A DNA stretch of 64,000 nucleotides from Pseudomonadota bacterium (GTDB taxonomy: Bacteria > Bdellovibrionota > Bacteriovoracia > Bacteriovoracales > Bacteriovoracaceae): contig JAIYDC010000146.1 of the NCBI GenBank assembly GCA_027487685.1, positions 19,371 to 83,370 of the forward strand. Reading direction: 5' to 3'. Positions 34,284 to 43,310 of this stretch are shown in pieces (the first letter of the stretch is position 1; every line of letters starts with the position of its first letter). Both the position numbers and the translations under genes were made by a program. The notes under the pieces were generated by a model that was not told the origin of the DNA, did not search any database, and was given only the letters and a program-made list of their open reading frames with translations.

Positions 34284-34733
34284 ATGAAGCAGATCCTTCA
34301 GATGATTTTCTTTGGATTCATTGGCGCCCTCCTTTTCCAGGCCCTGCGGCTTGAGAGCGAGGCCATTCGTCATATGCCTTCTATTCTCACCGCAACCGGG
34401 ATCAATATCGTCGACGGAACTGGCCGTATTCGGATGCAGATCGGTTTTTCCAAGGACGGGCCGCCGGGAATTTGGATGATGGATGAGCGGGGTATGCCGC
34501 GGCTGATCATGGGGCTCTACGGAGACCAAACGTCGTACCTTGGTCTTCAGGATAAAGAGGGCCGGATGATCCAGCTTATGCGCTCCACTGGCGAATCCGA
34601 ATCGCCCCTTCTGATCTTCAAGCATCAGGGTCAGGATCGCTTCATTACGGGCCTGGGTCCGGAAGCGAAGCCGTTCCTAATGTACTTTGACGGAGGAACT
34701 CGCAAACATCTCTTCGGTACCTATGCGCCCTAG
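34284..34733 (+). CDS. exported or membrane-anchored protein of unknown function
   Basis: A 149-aa protein. A hydrophobic N-terminus (MKQILQMIFFGFIGALLFQA) serves as signal or anchor, and the rest is a repetitive beta structure of short GxxxLxLxD units: ATGINIVDGTGRIRMQIGF, MDERGMPRLIMGLYGDQTSY, LGLQDKEGRMIQLMRS. Such repeats suggest a beta-propeller or beta-helix blade set. It is 15 nt after the peptide-binding protein and its stop overlaps the next gene by 11 nt, so it belongs to that message. No family recognised. Confidence 0.6.
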   Translation: MKQILQMIFFGFIGALLFQALRLESEAIRHMPSILTATGINIVDGTGRIRMQIGFSKDGPPGIWMMDERGMPRLIMGLYGDQTSYLGLQDKEGRMIQLMRSTGESESPLLIFKHQGQDRFITGLGPEAKPFLMYFDGGTRKHLFGTYAP

Positions 34734-36006
34734 TTTTCTCGTCCTTCTTGCAGTCCTGGCCTCCGGTTGCTTCCGGGGGGATAAAACCTACGTCTTCATC
34801 AACGAAACCTCGGATCATCGTTTCGACGAATCGATCCGAATGAGCATATATGCCGCTTACCGCCGATCAGGAGTGCAAAATGCTGTCGTTATCTCCGATC
34901 GGGAGCGCGACGCTGAGAAACTGTTTCAGAAGCTCAAGATAGGATTAACAACTCGTGGGAGGGGCATCCTCTATCTCTTTTCACCCCGCGAGCGGCGGCT
35001 CCAGATCGAGGTTGGCTACGCACTCGAGGGGGTCCTGCCTGACGTTCGGGTGAAAATGCTTGAGCTCGCAGCGAAGAGCTTTATTTATTCGGACCGCTAC
35101 CAGGACTTTTGGGCCGAACTGATAAACACCATGAATATCGACGTGCAACAGGGTGGTGGGGCCGACGAGTTCCCGGTTCCCCTCAAATTCCTTTCCGGTG
35201 GGGCAGGGATTACGTCAAACAGCTACGACAAATCGTTTGACCAGTTTAAGCTTGAATCCCCTGGAAGCGTCGATGTCCTAAAATTCCGGGCCGGCGCGGA
35301 TATCCGAGAAAGCTACGATCGTTATTTGCAGAGTCTCGCTCAGGGCGTGGGTGACGTGGGACTCGATCTGTTGACGGACGAGGCACGTTTTCGACGCAAT
35401 CTCATTCCCCTGACGAACTTCCAGCTTTTTCGTAACCACCGCATGCTAATGGCCGCGGGGATCGACACAATCCTCGAAAGTGGAAACCTTGCCTTCATTT
35501 TTCCCCGCGGAGGTCATCCGGTGCTACCGGTGATTCTCCGCAAGGAAGGGGCAAAGTGGCGGGTCCACGAGGCGCTAGCCTGGTCACTCTTTCAGCGCTT
35601 CGAGGATTCTTCTCAGGTCTTTTTGAAGTTCCCGCTTCGGGATGCAGCTCCCGCGCTCATGACCTACATCCAGCGCGTCTTCGGCAATCCTATTTACCGA
35701 GGGCCGGAGTTCTCGCTGCCTGAGCTTGGGTCTCCTCTCGTCGCCGGCGCTTCCGCTGAAATGGTCACGCTAAAGCTCGCCTGGCCTGACTATATTGTGA
35801 GTAAATATGCATCCTCTGACGAAGAGGAAAAGCTTTGGATCCTCGCCGATGCCTACCAGAGTCTGGGTCAGTTTACCCGTTTCGTAGACACTTACCTGAA
35901 GCTCTCGCAGAAAAGGCCCAATGACAGTACGGTGAAAAGGAACTTCGAGTTCTACCAAAAGCACGCTCTCTTCAACGACGACGAATGGCGCCTTTCACTT
36001 GAATAA
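34723..36006 (+). CDS. TPM-domain lipoprotein
   Basis: A 427-aa protein with a lipobox (LASGC, Cys15). The following domain to about residue 130 resembles the TPM (TLP18.3/Psb32/MOLO-1) fold: RGILYLFSPRERRLQIEVGYALEGVLPDV. Residues 150-320 form a mixed alpha/beta region, and the last 60 residues look like a TPR-type helix pair (KLWILADAYQSLGQFTRFVDTYLKLSQKRPN). TPM domains in other bacteria act near the membrane in protein quality control or as acid phosphatases, but the role here is unknown. The ATG at 34723 overlaps the previous gene. Confidence 0.75.
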   Translation: MRPSFLVLLAVLASGCFRGDKTYVFINETSDHRFDESIRMSIYAAYRRSGVQNAVVISDRERDAEKLFQKLKIGLTTRGRGILYLFSPRERRLQIEVGYALEGVLPDVRVKMLELAAKSFIYSDRYQDFWAELINTMNIDVQQGGGADEFPVPLKFLSGGAGITSNSYDKSFDQFKLESPGSVDVLKFRAGADIRESYDRYLQSLAQGVGDVGLDLLTDEARFRRNLIPLTNFQLFRNHRMLMAAGIDTILESGNLAFIFPRGGHPVLPVILRKEGAKWRVHEALAWSLFQRFEDSSQVFLKFPLRDAAPALMTYIQRVFGNPIYRGPEFSLPELGSPLVAGASAEMVTLKLAWPDYIVSKYASSDEEEKLWILADAYQSLGQFTRFVDTYLKLSQKRPNDSTVKRNFEFYQKHALFNDDEWRLSLE

Positions 36007-36044
36007 TGGCCGAATGACGGTGCTTCCTGATCGCCCCTCGGCCA
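36007..36044. terminator. weak hairpin between convergent genes
   Basis: TGGCCGA (36007-36013) pairs with TCGGCCA (36038-36044), with a 24-nt loop, followed by ATTTATT. It fills the 40-nt gap between the TPM-domain gene and the opposite secreted-protein gene. Confidence 0.35.
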
Positions 36045-36046
36045 AT

Positions 36047-37099
36047 TTATTGTGGAGTCGTGACCGGTGCTGATGGTTCGCCTGAACCGCCAGAGGGGAC
36101 CTCAGTCCTATTTGGATTTTGCAACATTCGGCAATAACCTTGGAGCATAAAGATCTGTTGGCTCAAGGTTCCGCTGTTGCCGCTCATGCCACCCCCGCCC
36201 ATTCCTCCGACAAGGCCCCCAGTCGCATTAGGAACGTTGATGATCGGTCGCAGCCGCGAAGAATTTTGCATGACTTCTCTGGTGAGCTCCTCTTCACTTA
36301 CATGGCAGCGAGTGATGGTCTCGCTATGCTTGGTGTGCAAACGCTGGATTTCTTCACAGGCATCACGGTTAAAGACCGGTACATTTTGGATAGAACCGTC
36401 ACGGCTTTGGAAATTCCGTCGATCCACAGACACTGGTGAGCAGATCCCATCACGGATCTCGAATTCCGCCTGAACTCCTAGGGTCAAATTCATGTTCGTG
36501 TTCTTATGAAGATCGCGAAGGCCGCGCTCGATTCGAGTGACTGTGCGCTGATCGCGCCTCTGGGTTTGCCGAAGATCACGGTAGAGTTCTTCGCTCATTC
36601 CGAGCTGTGTTCGTTCAGATGGTGTGAGCTGCGAGAGGGATCGACTGTGTTGATGCCCAAGTTCGTCGGTAATGGTAAAGACCGGCTCCATGTTCGGAGA
36701 TCCATCTGGCCCAGGTCTGGCCCCCCCCACCGCAGTGATAGAGTTCATCTGCGTTTGAATGTGCATGTGGCGCATTTGGTTGAGGGTCAGGCGATCGACT
36801 CTATTCGCTCCTGTTTGAACCCGAATCACACGGTTCTGTTCGTCGCGAGAGAGAACTATTTCGTAGTTGTATTTGTTGCCCATCACGGTGTGTTCAATCA
36901 CATAGCTTTCGCGGCGGCCCTCCGTGGTCTTGGTTTTAATTCGCTGCCCAGGACTTAGGAGGATCTGGCCTTGGGAATTCAGCGGTGTGACCTCGAGGTT
37001 CGCAGCATAGTTGCAACGTGAGTAGTCTATCGTTGGGGTCTGCGCGCTGACGGCGAAGGTTGAAAGTGATAGGGTCATGATGGTTAAAGCAGTTTTCAT
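36047..37099 (-). CDS. exported protein with Gly-rich tail
   Basis: A 350-aa protein with signal peptide (MKTALTIMTLSLSTFAVSA). Residues 20-250 are Asn/Gln/Arg-rich with four Cys scattered, and include a coiled-coil-like segment (LYRDLRQTQRRDQRTVTRIE). The last 80 residues hold a Gly/Met-rich linker (GGLVGGMGGGGMSG) and a tail rich in Ser, Pro and Thr. It is likely periplasmic or on the outer surface. Only the signal peptide and consistent codon use identify it. The gene is single, between convergent and same-strand neighbours. Confidence 0.65.
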   Translation of the reverse strand: MKTALTIMTLSLSTFAVSAQTPTIDYSRCNYAANLEVTPLNSQGQILLSPGQRIKTKTTEGRRESYVIEHTVMGNKYNYEIVLSRDEQNRVIRVQTGANRVDRLTLNQMRHMHIQTQMNSITAVGGARPGPDGSPNMEPVFTITDELGHQHSRSLSQLTPSERTQLGMSEELYRDLRQTQRRDQRTVTRIERGLRDLHKNTNMNLTLGVQAEFEIRDGICSPVSVDRRNFQSRDGSIQNVPVFNRDACEEIQRLHTKHSETITRCHVSEEELTREVMQNSSRLRPIINVPNATGGLVGGMGGGGMSGNSGTLSQQIFMLQGYCRMLQNPNRTEVPSGGSGEPSAPVTTPQ

Positions 37100-37194
37100 T
37101 ATCTCTCCAGATGAAGTCCTTGCGTTCGAAGATATTGTAACAAAGATTATTTATTCTCACTGAATAGGTAAGCTTTGCCGGAGAGGGGTGATTT

Positions 37195-38379
37195 TTAACC
37201 GATTCTGAAATGTGATGTGTGGCTTGAGTAGGCCATCGTTCCTGGGATATTGAACTGACCGATTTGTTCAAAGGAATCGACGGAATAAACCCTGACCATC
37301 GACTGTGGATCGTGGCGCTCCATGAGCGAGGTTACAAAGATAAGTTTTCCATCGTTACTCAGGCTCAGACCACGTGGCGTGGGAGTCTGGATTCTCTTCA
37401 CAAGCTTGCCAGTTTTATAATCAAAGATGTAGAGCGATGACTCAACAAGATTTGTCATGAATGACAAGCCTCGGTTTTCCAGACCGCAGATGCTCACAGA
37501 GAGACCGCTGAAGTGCTCACGGAAGTTTTCACCCACTGAAAAGCCTTTTACATTTTTGTCCGGATCGATACTCCCGATGACGGTCTCGACCTGCCGGGAT
37601 TGCACCCCACCGGTATAAATAAGATACCCGTCACTTAGATCCGAAAAGTGCTCCGCGTGCTCCCGCATCCCGTAGACCCGGCGGAAAATCTGGCCGGTTT
37701 TTATGTCATACCAAAGGATCGATGGACCGTGGGTCTTGGTACGCTCCGAGAGAGTCATGATGACATACTTGCGGTCATAGGAGAGAGAGCACTGGTGTGC
37801 TCCCGCGCCGCCGGGGATCTCGAGTTCGCGCAGCATCTTACCAGTCTTCGTGTCGAAGAGAACGATCGAAGCGTTATGATTATTGTAGAGGAACGAGGCA
37901 GCGTAAAAGAGAGTAGTGCCAGGGATGTAGCAGCCGTGACCGTAGAAACTTTTGGTGCCCAGGTCGAGTTCTGCTGTGACCTTGTTCGCAACGACGTCAA
38001 ACTCAACACATTTTTTTCCACGGCGTGGGATGAGCATGATTCGGTTTGGGAGGTCCGGGTTTTGTTCCACCGAGTGAGAAAAGATAGGCACGTCGACCAC
38101 AGCATTTTCCATTCTATCGTTATAGAAGGCAATACCCGGGTTTTGGGCCCCAAAATCTCCGTCCTGGCGCTCGTGGATGAACTTGATCGTAGGGTCGACA
38201 CCTGTCATCGCGAGACGTCCGAAGTTGCCTTTTGAGCGCTTAAGGAGTTCCAAGAATTTCCTGTGATCGTTCCTCTGGAAAATTGGCGCCGTCGATGGGC
38301 CGGTTGAAAAGGCCGTCCTAGGGAGTGATAATGCGACTGCGCTCAGGAAGCTAGTCAGGATGAATTCTCTTCTTTTCAT
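37195..38379 (-). CDS. Tat-exported DUF1513-type beta-propeller protein
   Basis: A 394-aa protein with a twin-arginine signal (KRREFILTSFLSAVALSLPRT) matching the Tat consensus. The mature domain has repeating blades with phrases such as YNDRMENAVVDVP, FYGHGCYIPGTTLFY, LPRREF-like hydrophobic strands and RGLSLSNDGKLIFVTS. The C-terminal HTSHFRIG is shared in form with the other propeller at 39338. DUF1513 proteins are often found with peptide-modifying or iron-related genes, but no such gene adjoins. TatA, encoded at 19.9 kb, is the likely export partner. Function unknown. Confidence 0.75.
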   Translation of the reverse strand: MKRREFILTSFLSAVALSLPRTAFSTGPSTAPIFQRNDHRKFLELLKRSKGNFGRLAMTGVDPTIKFIHERQDGDFGAQNPGIAFYNDRMENAVVDVPIFSHSVEQNPDLPNRIMLIPRRGKKCVEFDVVANKVTAELDLGTKSFYGHGCYIPGTTLFYAASFLYNNHNASIVLFDTKTGKMLRELEIPGGAGAHQCSLSYDRKYVIMTLSERTKTHGPSILWYDIKTGQIFRRVYGMREHAEHFSDLSDGYLIYTGGVQSRQVETVIGSIDPDKNVKGFSVGENFREHFSGLSVSICGLENRGLSFMTNLVESSLYIFDYKTGKLVKRIQTPTPRGLSLSNDGKLIFVTSLMERHDPQSMVRVYSVDSFEQIGQFNIPGTMAYSSHTSHFRIG

Positions 38380-38475
38380 AGGCGACCTCTGGTCAACAGA
38401 TTCATGCTTTGATTATACCTTAGAAGGGCCCAGAGAAAGTTAAACAAATCATAACTGAATGACTTAGAAGTTCAC

Positions 38476-39231
38476 TTAACCTTGATCGGGGAGGAGTATT
38501 GTATCGTGATTTTCGAGCTGACACCTGTAACCCCCAGCAACAGGTGCTGAGGTCATTTTTAATTCGAAGTTGTAGCGCCAACGATCGGGCCTGTTGTTTT
38601 CGGTCACAACGATATAATCCTCTTCCAGGGGAACTTCGTATCCCTCGAAGGCCCTTACGCCAAAAGCGTCGGTCAGTTTTCCGATGCCGTAAGCTGAGGG
38701 GTTTTCTCGGGAGTTCAGGTAATGAACTTCGCCCTCGCCACTGGTGACCTTAAGTGTCTGATCAATTTGACCTAACTCTGCCTCAAAAAGACAACGAAAC
38801 GGACGAGCATCAACGGGGGATGGGTATGTCGCACCGATTATAAATGATCTTCGGTTGAGTATAAGATCTTTGGGGCCAATGACTTTTTGGTAGTCTGCCA
38901 GGATAAGTGAGCTGTTGTTATAGGCCCGTCGAATGGCGCCCAATACGTTGAGGTTAACATCGAAGGCCTCGTCAAATGTCCTTGGATTGCTACTTGAGTG
39001 CGGGCCCTGATTGGCCTGGATCGGCGCTTCTCCCCGATGAACAGCAGGAAGACAGCGGCATTTGCTGCTGGAGATTTCTAACTCGCGCTTGTTTCCCGGC
39101 ATCTGTCCTGAAAGGCTCAAAGGCCGTGGGGCCTGGTAGGCTTCATGAGAGGCAGGATGACGTAAACCCACAGGCACAATAGTACAGCCAGTCAACAATG
39201 AGAGGGTACCCCAAAAAAGGAACATGTTCAT
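38476..39231 (-). CDS. lipoprotein of unknown function
   Basis: About 251 aa with a lipobox (SLLTGC). The ATG at 39231 places the leader correctly, whereas the longer reading to 39270 gives a poor signal. The mature part has a Cys pair (KCRC near 56), then LNVLGAIRRAYNNSSLILADYQ, and beta strands including RRSFIIGATYPSP. It ends in a region with RWRYNFELKMTSAPVAGGYRC. It is placed between the two propeller proteins. Predicted location: inner face of the outer membrane. No family. Confidence 0.65.
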   Translation of the reverse strand: MNMFLFWGTLSLLTGCTIVPVGLRHPASHEAYQAPRPLSLSGQMPGNKRELEISSSKCRCLPAVHRGEAPIQANQGPHSSSNPRTFDEAFDVNLNVLGAIRRAYNNSSLILADYQKVIGPKDLILNRRSFIIGATYPSPVDARPFRCLFEAELGQIDQTLKVTSGEGEVHYLNSRENPSAYGIGKLTDAFGVRAFEGYEVPLEEDYIVVTENNRPDRWRYNFELKMTSAPVAGGYRCQLENHDTILLPDQG

Positions 39232-39337
39232 GCGTAGAAAACTCCAATCTCTGAGTCTCTGTATCGGCAATTCATGGCAAAAGCTTGATCAGGCAGGCCC
39301 CTTCACACTTAAGAGCGATCGAAACCTCTGGAAGTAA

Positions 39338-40405
39338 ATGAGGTTTATTTTAGCGAATGAAATAGGCTATGATACCCCCATGAGAGATAAGAATTCAGTC
39401 TTGGGCCAGACTCTCGTGACTTGCGGGTATCATAAGGGGCACAGCTTCAAGACGATTTTCTACAATCCAGTGACGGGTCAGCGGCAGGTCTTCGAGACAC
39501 CTTGCGAGACCCATGATGTTGTTCAGGACCCTCATTGTGATCAGCGCTTCGCCGCATTTGGCCGCAGGCCTCCGGTTAATCAGTCATTTATTTTCCGGCT
39601 TGATCAACCGGGCCTCAATCATGCCTTTGCGGCGATTCCAGACCACTCTTTTTTTGGGCATGGTTTCTGGACTCAGAATAATATCCTTGGGACTTCGGAG
39701 GTTTCTGGTTCTGGCCAGTCGAAGATCGTTTTACGTTGCGGAGATGCTCCTGAGGAGGTGATAGAGATTATCGACTCCTCTGGCTACGCAGTTCATGCCC
39801 TGGAGTACGAACCTGCTACAGATACCATTCTTCTGGCCCATAATGGTGATTGGTACTCCCCAAAGCGACCTCAGACAAACGGACCGTGCTTTGAGCTTTT
39901 TAATCTTAAGACTCGAAAGTCCCGGCACTTTTATTTCCCTGAACTTCCTTACACTTTCGGGCTACAGCATTTCCTTAAAATCGGGGATGAGGTGTATTGC
40001 TTGTTTCGAATTCCTCCAGACTTTCCCCACGATCCTGGGACTACTGCTGTCCCCTTTGTGAAGCTCAATCTTCAAACGGGGAAGTGTAAGTTCATGCCCT
40101 TTCCCTCGAAGTTCCTTCTGGACGAGTTCTACTCCGATGCCCTTAGCATTCAGGTCAATGATCACTTTATTGTAATAACGGGCCAGCGGGGAAGCCTTCT
40201 CTGCATTTGGGAGAGGGAGACAGACGCATTCCTCTATGCTCTTCCCTTTCACTTTCCAAGCGGGGTAAGTCTTAATGGGAACACCGCCCACGTTTCGACC
40301 AGATCAGGTCTTCTCTACGAAGTGAGTCTTGAACAGCGATCGAGGAAGCTCCTGGACCGAGAGTTCTTTGCTTCTTCGCACCATCAAGCGGTGAGGATAG
40401 GCTAA
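39338..40405 (+). CDS. DUF1513-type beta-propeller protein, paralogue
   Basis: A 355-aa protein without signal peptide. It shares the propeller style and the end SSHHQAVRIG with the Tat-exported protein 37195-38379 (SSHTSHFRIG) and has IFRLDQPGLNHAF, YAVHALEYEPATDTILLAHNGD, GNTAHVSTRSGLLYEV blades. Unlike its neighbour it should stay in the cytoplasm, or the true start lies elsewhere. GGAAG precedes the ATG at 39338. It is divergent from the lipoprotein gene and convergent with the acetyltransferase. Function unknown. Confidence 0.68.
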   Translation: MRFILANEIGYDTPMRDKNSVLGQTLVTCGYHKGHSFKTIFYNPVTGQRQVFETPCETHDVVQDPHCDQRFAAFGRRPPVNQSFIFRLDQPGLNHAFAAIPDHSFFGHGFWTQNNILGTSEVSGSGQSKIVLRCGDAPEEVIEIIDSSGYAVHALEYEPATDTILLAHNGDWYSPKRPQTNGPCFELFNLKTRKSRHFYFPELPYTFGLQHFLKIGDEVYCLFRIPPDFPHDPGTTAVPFVKLNLQTGKCKFMPFPSKFLLDEFYSDALSIQVNDHFIVITGQRGSLLCIWERETDAFLYALPFHFPSGVSLNGNTAHVSTRSGLLYEVSLEQRSRKLLDREFFASSHHQAVRIG

Positions 40406-40411
40406 GCTAAG

Positions 40412-40936
40412 CTAAGCCTTTATTTCTCCAACCCAGATCGCCATATAGATGTCGTCTACGTAGTGATCTTTGCCATACTTAAGTCGTTTGAGTTTTCTAC
40501 CTTCTTCGATAAAATCTAATTTTCGGTAGAGTTCAATAGCCTTGAGATTGGAAGACCTGACCTGGAGTTCGATTTTTTCGACTCTCGGATTTGCTCTGGC
40601 CCAGGAGATAAGGTGCTCCAAAAGACGTCGTCCGATACCTTGGCCTTGATGGCCCTCGTGGATGGCGATAGTCAGTACGGCAACATGTGAGGTCACGGCA
40701 AGCTTATGGGGATCGAGAAGGGCATGTCCCAAGATTCCAGTTTCATCCTCGATGACAAGATAGATTCCGGATTCGCTTTTAGAAAGGGCGATGATCTTTT
40801 CCCGAAAATGCTCGTCTATTAGTTCATCGGGTCGCGACGCAAGTCTCCCGGGGATCTTGGCGATTTCTCTTTCCGCAGCGGCGAGGATCGCTGCATCCTC
40901 TGGGGTTGCTCTTCGGATGGTGCTCATTGATTTCAT
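40412..40936 (-). CDS. GNAT-family acetyltransferase
   Basis: A 174-aa enzyme with the GNAT fold. The acetyl-CoA loop is EGHQGQGIGRRLLEHLI (Q/RxxGxG/A), preceded by AVLTIAIHEGH, and the C-terminal motif is NLKAIELYRKLDFIEEGR. It transfers an acetyl group to an amine; the substrate is not readable. RimI-like and small-molecule types share this pattern. MSTIRRATPEDAAI at the second ATG (40927) is a possible start. Its 3' end faces the propeller gene seven nt away. Confidence 0.9.
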   Translation of the reverse strand: MKSMSTIRRATPEDAAILAAAEREIAKIPGRLASRPDELIDEHFREKIIALSKSESGIYLVIEDETGILGHALLDPHKLAVTSHVAVLTIAIHEGHQGQGIGRRLLEHLISWARANPRVEKIELQVRSSNLKAIELYRKLDFIEEGRKLKRLKYGKDHYVDDIYMAIWVGEIKA

Positions 40937-41043
40937 GGTCTTAAAAGCCTATCGCTTTTTCATCTTCCTGCAAACGTCAGGCGTCTTCCTTCATGATGAT
41001 TTAATGACTGGCCCTTCGACAGAGGGGAAGAGAAAATAACTTT

Positions 41044-41499
41044 ATGATTACGATTTACATCGACGCCGACGGCTGCCCGGTTAAAGAAGAAACCTATAAG
41101 GTGGCCATGCGCTACCAGATTCCTGTGGTTCTGGTCGCTAATAAGGCGCTTATGATTCCGCCGGACCCGCTTTTTCAAATGAAGGTTGTTCCCCAGGGGG
41201 CAGATGAAGCGGATAACTGGATCGCGGACAATATTCAGGACAACGATATTTGTATTACAGCGGATATTCCCCTCGCTGACCGGTGCTTAAAGAAAATGGC
41301 CCGGGTCCTGAACGTCAGGGGAGAGGAGTTCACCGAAGATATGATCGGGGACGCCATGGCGACGAGGGAGCTTATGAAGCACCTGCGGGAGCTTGGTGAG
41401 GCGCGAGGTGGGCCGCCGCCGTTTGATAAGAAGGATCGGTCGGCGTTCCTTGGATCGCTGGATCGGGTGATTCAGGGGATTAAGCGGAAGTTGGGCTAA
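41044..41499 (+). CDS. yaiI: YaiI/YqxD family protein (DUF188)
   Basis: A 151-aa protein of the UPF0178 family. The opening MITIYIDADGCPVKEETYKVA with acidic Asp residues resembles a PIN-like fold. The text GADEADNWIADNIQDNDICITADIPLADRCL and GPPPFDKKDRSAFLGSLDRVIQ is conserved. A nuclease function has been suggested from the fold but is unproved. It is a lone gene after the divergent acetyltransferase. Confidence 0.92.
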   Translation: MITIYIDADGCPVKEETYKVAMRYQIPVVLVANKALMIPPDPLFQMKVVPQGADEADNWIADNIQDNDICITADIPLADRCLKKMARVLNVRGEEFTEDMIGDAMATRELMKHLRELGEARGGPPPFDKKDRSAFLGSLDRVIQGIKRKLG

Positions 41500-41570
41500 A
41501 AAAGTGGATATTTTTGTCAACGTTAGCTTTTGATGTTTAGAGTTTCTAAGGCATGTAATAAATGATCAGA

Positions 41571-41607
41571 GTGGCAACTTCCCCTGAGGATGGGGTTAAG
41601 TAGCCAC
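41571..41607 (+). repeat. structured hairpin upstream of the Sel1-like lipoprotein
   Basis: GTGGC at 41571 pairs with GCCAC ending at 41607, ACTT with AAGT, and CCCC with GGGG. The loop is TGAGGAT, with one A/A mismatch and a TT bulge. The hairpin lies 101 nt before the lipoprotein start and 71 nt after YaiI. No T-run follows, so a leader RNA or processing element is more likely than a terminator. Confidence 0.45.
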
Positions 41608-41708
41608 CTATCTTAAAAGAATGCACAACTCCCTGGCCTTGCGGCTTAGACAATAAATCCGACATTTGCTACATTTTTTTAAACGATACAATTATTTGGG
41701 GCCTGTTC

Positions 41709-43310
41709 GTGAAATCACTAAGAATTCTTTTCTCATTACTATTAGTTATAACCAGTGGTTGCTCCTCTAATAGGGACAGGCCAGTTAAACTCGATGACAA
41801 TGAGCTGGTTCACGCAACCCGTCTTTTGAATGAGAAGCAATTAAACGACGCCAACAAGATTTACGGAAAACTTTGCGATAAGAATGACCGGATAGCATGC
41901 GCTAAAATCTGGAGCAACTATATCCAACAGAGAAATGTGAATCTTGCATCCCTTGCAGGTACAAAGGCTTGTGAACTTGGTTCTGAACTTGCGTGTCTTG
42001 AGTTAGGGGACTATTTTTTTAGAGAGGGAAAGCTTGAGCAGTCCCTGAGCTTCTATCACAAGTCTTCGTATTTTTATCGCTCTCAATTTGGGAGCGTCGA
42101 TTCACTCTATCTTTCTGGAGATAAAGAAAAAGGGATGGCGCTTGCACAATCTCTTTGCAAGGAGAATTATCAAGGGGCATGCCTCTATTTGGGTATCATC
42201 TTAGCTTCCAGAAAAGACTTTGAAGGTGCTCTGGTCTATGTCAAGAAGGCGAATGATAGGGGTATTCATTCAGGCATCATCGAAATGATTCTCGGTAATA
42301 AGCATAGAGGTGCCTTGTTGATAAAAGCATCGTGCTTGAATACTCAAAACGGTAAGGCTTGCCGCATCAAGAGAATGCTTGATCTACTTGATAATGGCGA
42401 ACTCTCTGAAGATAATTTCCGAAAAAACTGTCGTATCCAAAAAGGGGAGCAGTGTTATTTTCATGCGCTCTTAAAATCTCTCGACAAAAAAACTTATGAC
42501 GAAGGAAATAAGCTTTTTGCGACAGGATGTAAGAACGGCGATCCTTTAAGTTGCATCGAACTTCAGAATAATATGTGGGGCAATCCAGCTGTTAAAGAAG
42601 CATTCTATGTTGATGCCTGCTTGAATAAAAACGTCGCCTCTATTTGTTTTTCTTCTTATCTCTCCTTTGGAAAATTTCTAACCAGGAGTTCAGTTGAGTC
42701 CCTACTTCAGAAAGGTTGCGACCTTGGTGATGGATCTTCCTGTTCTGAACTCGGAACCCTTTCGGATACAAAATGGGAGGATCAGTACAAACAAGGTTGC
42801 GCGATAGGTGATCTGCACGGGTGTTTTTGGGAAAATAGAAATTCAAACCTAACGGAAGCAGAAAAAGATAAAAATGATCTCGAACGTTGTGAAGCCGGGC
42901 ATGGCTTCAGCTGTCTGAAGCTTGCTGAAAGACTTGAAGTCACAGACGCACTAAAGTCCGTTGCCCTTTATGATAAGGCCTGCAAGGTGGGATCCTTCGA
43001 GGCTTGTCTTTCTCGCGACGCTCTGAAAAGCACTGGGCAAGACAAGGTTCGTGTCTATGAGAGATATTGTGATCGAAAACTGTCTAAGGCCTGCTACCTT
43101 CTGGGAGAATCCTATCTTGATAGTGGCGATCATGAAAAAGCACTCCCTGCTTATGAGATCGGCTGTAAGCTGGAAGATGCTCTCAGTTGTGCGAGCGTCG
43201 GCTTTATTCACGAAAGGGCCTATAGATTTGATCTCGCAAAGAAATATTTCGAATACGGATGTACTCTAGGAAATGAGATTGCCTGTAAGAACCTGGAATT
43301 AATCCGCTAG
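41709..43310 (+). CDS. Sel1-like, Cys-rich repeat lipoprotein
   Basis: A 533-aa protein with a lipobox (VITSGC, Cys18). The rest is helical repeats of about 36 residues marked by Cys-spaced pairs (KACELGSELACLELG, GCDLGDGSSCSELG, GCAIGDLHGCFWEN, ACKVGSFEACL, GCKLEDALSCASVG). These are Sel1-like/TPR units with disulfide-linked helices, as in cysteine-rich Hcp proteins of Helicobacter, and act in protein-protein contact outside the cytoplasm. It starts with GTG after GGGG. Codons are richer in A/T than in genes on either side of 41-47 kb, suggesting a different origin. Confidence 0.8.
   Translation: MKSLRILFSLLLVITSGCSSNRDRPVKLDDNELVHATRLLNEKQLNDANKIYGKLCDKNDRIACAKIWSNYIQQRNVNLASLAGTKACELGSELACLELGDYFFREGKLEQSLSFYHKSSYFYRSQFGSVDSLYLSGDKEKGMALAQSLCKENYQGACLYLGIILASRKDFEGALVYVKKANDRGIHSGIIEMILGNKHRGALLIKASCLNTQNGKACRIKRMLDLLDNGELSEDNFRKNCRIQKGEQCYFHALLKSLDKKTYDEGNKLFATGCKNGDPLSCIELQNNMWGNPAVKEAFYVDACLNKNVASICFSSYLSFGKFLTRSSVESLLQKGCDLGDGSSCSELGTLSDTKWEDQYKQGCAIGDLHGCFWENRNSNLTEAEKDKNDLERCEAGHGFSCLKLAERLEVTDALKSVALYDKACKVGSFEACLSRDALKSTGQDKVRVYERYCDRKLSKACYLLGESYLDSGDHEKALPAYEIGCKLEDALSCASVGFIHERAYRFDLAKKYFEYGCTLGNEIACKNLELIR

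Noticed and set aside
40400..40418. Tandem TAAGC units at the convergent stops of the propeller and acetyltransferase genes.
   Set aside because: Only three copies of a five-base unit; can arise by slippage and has no further structure.
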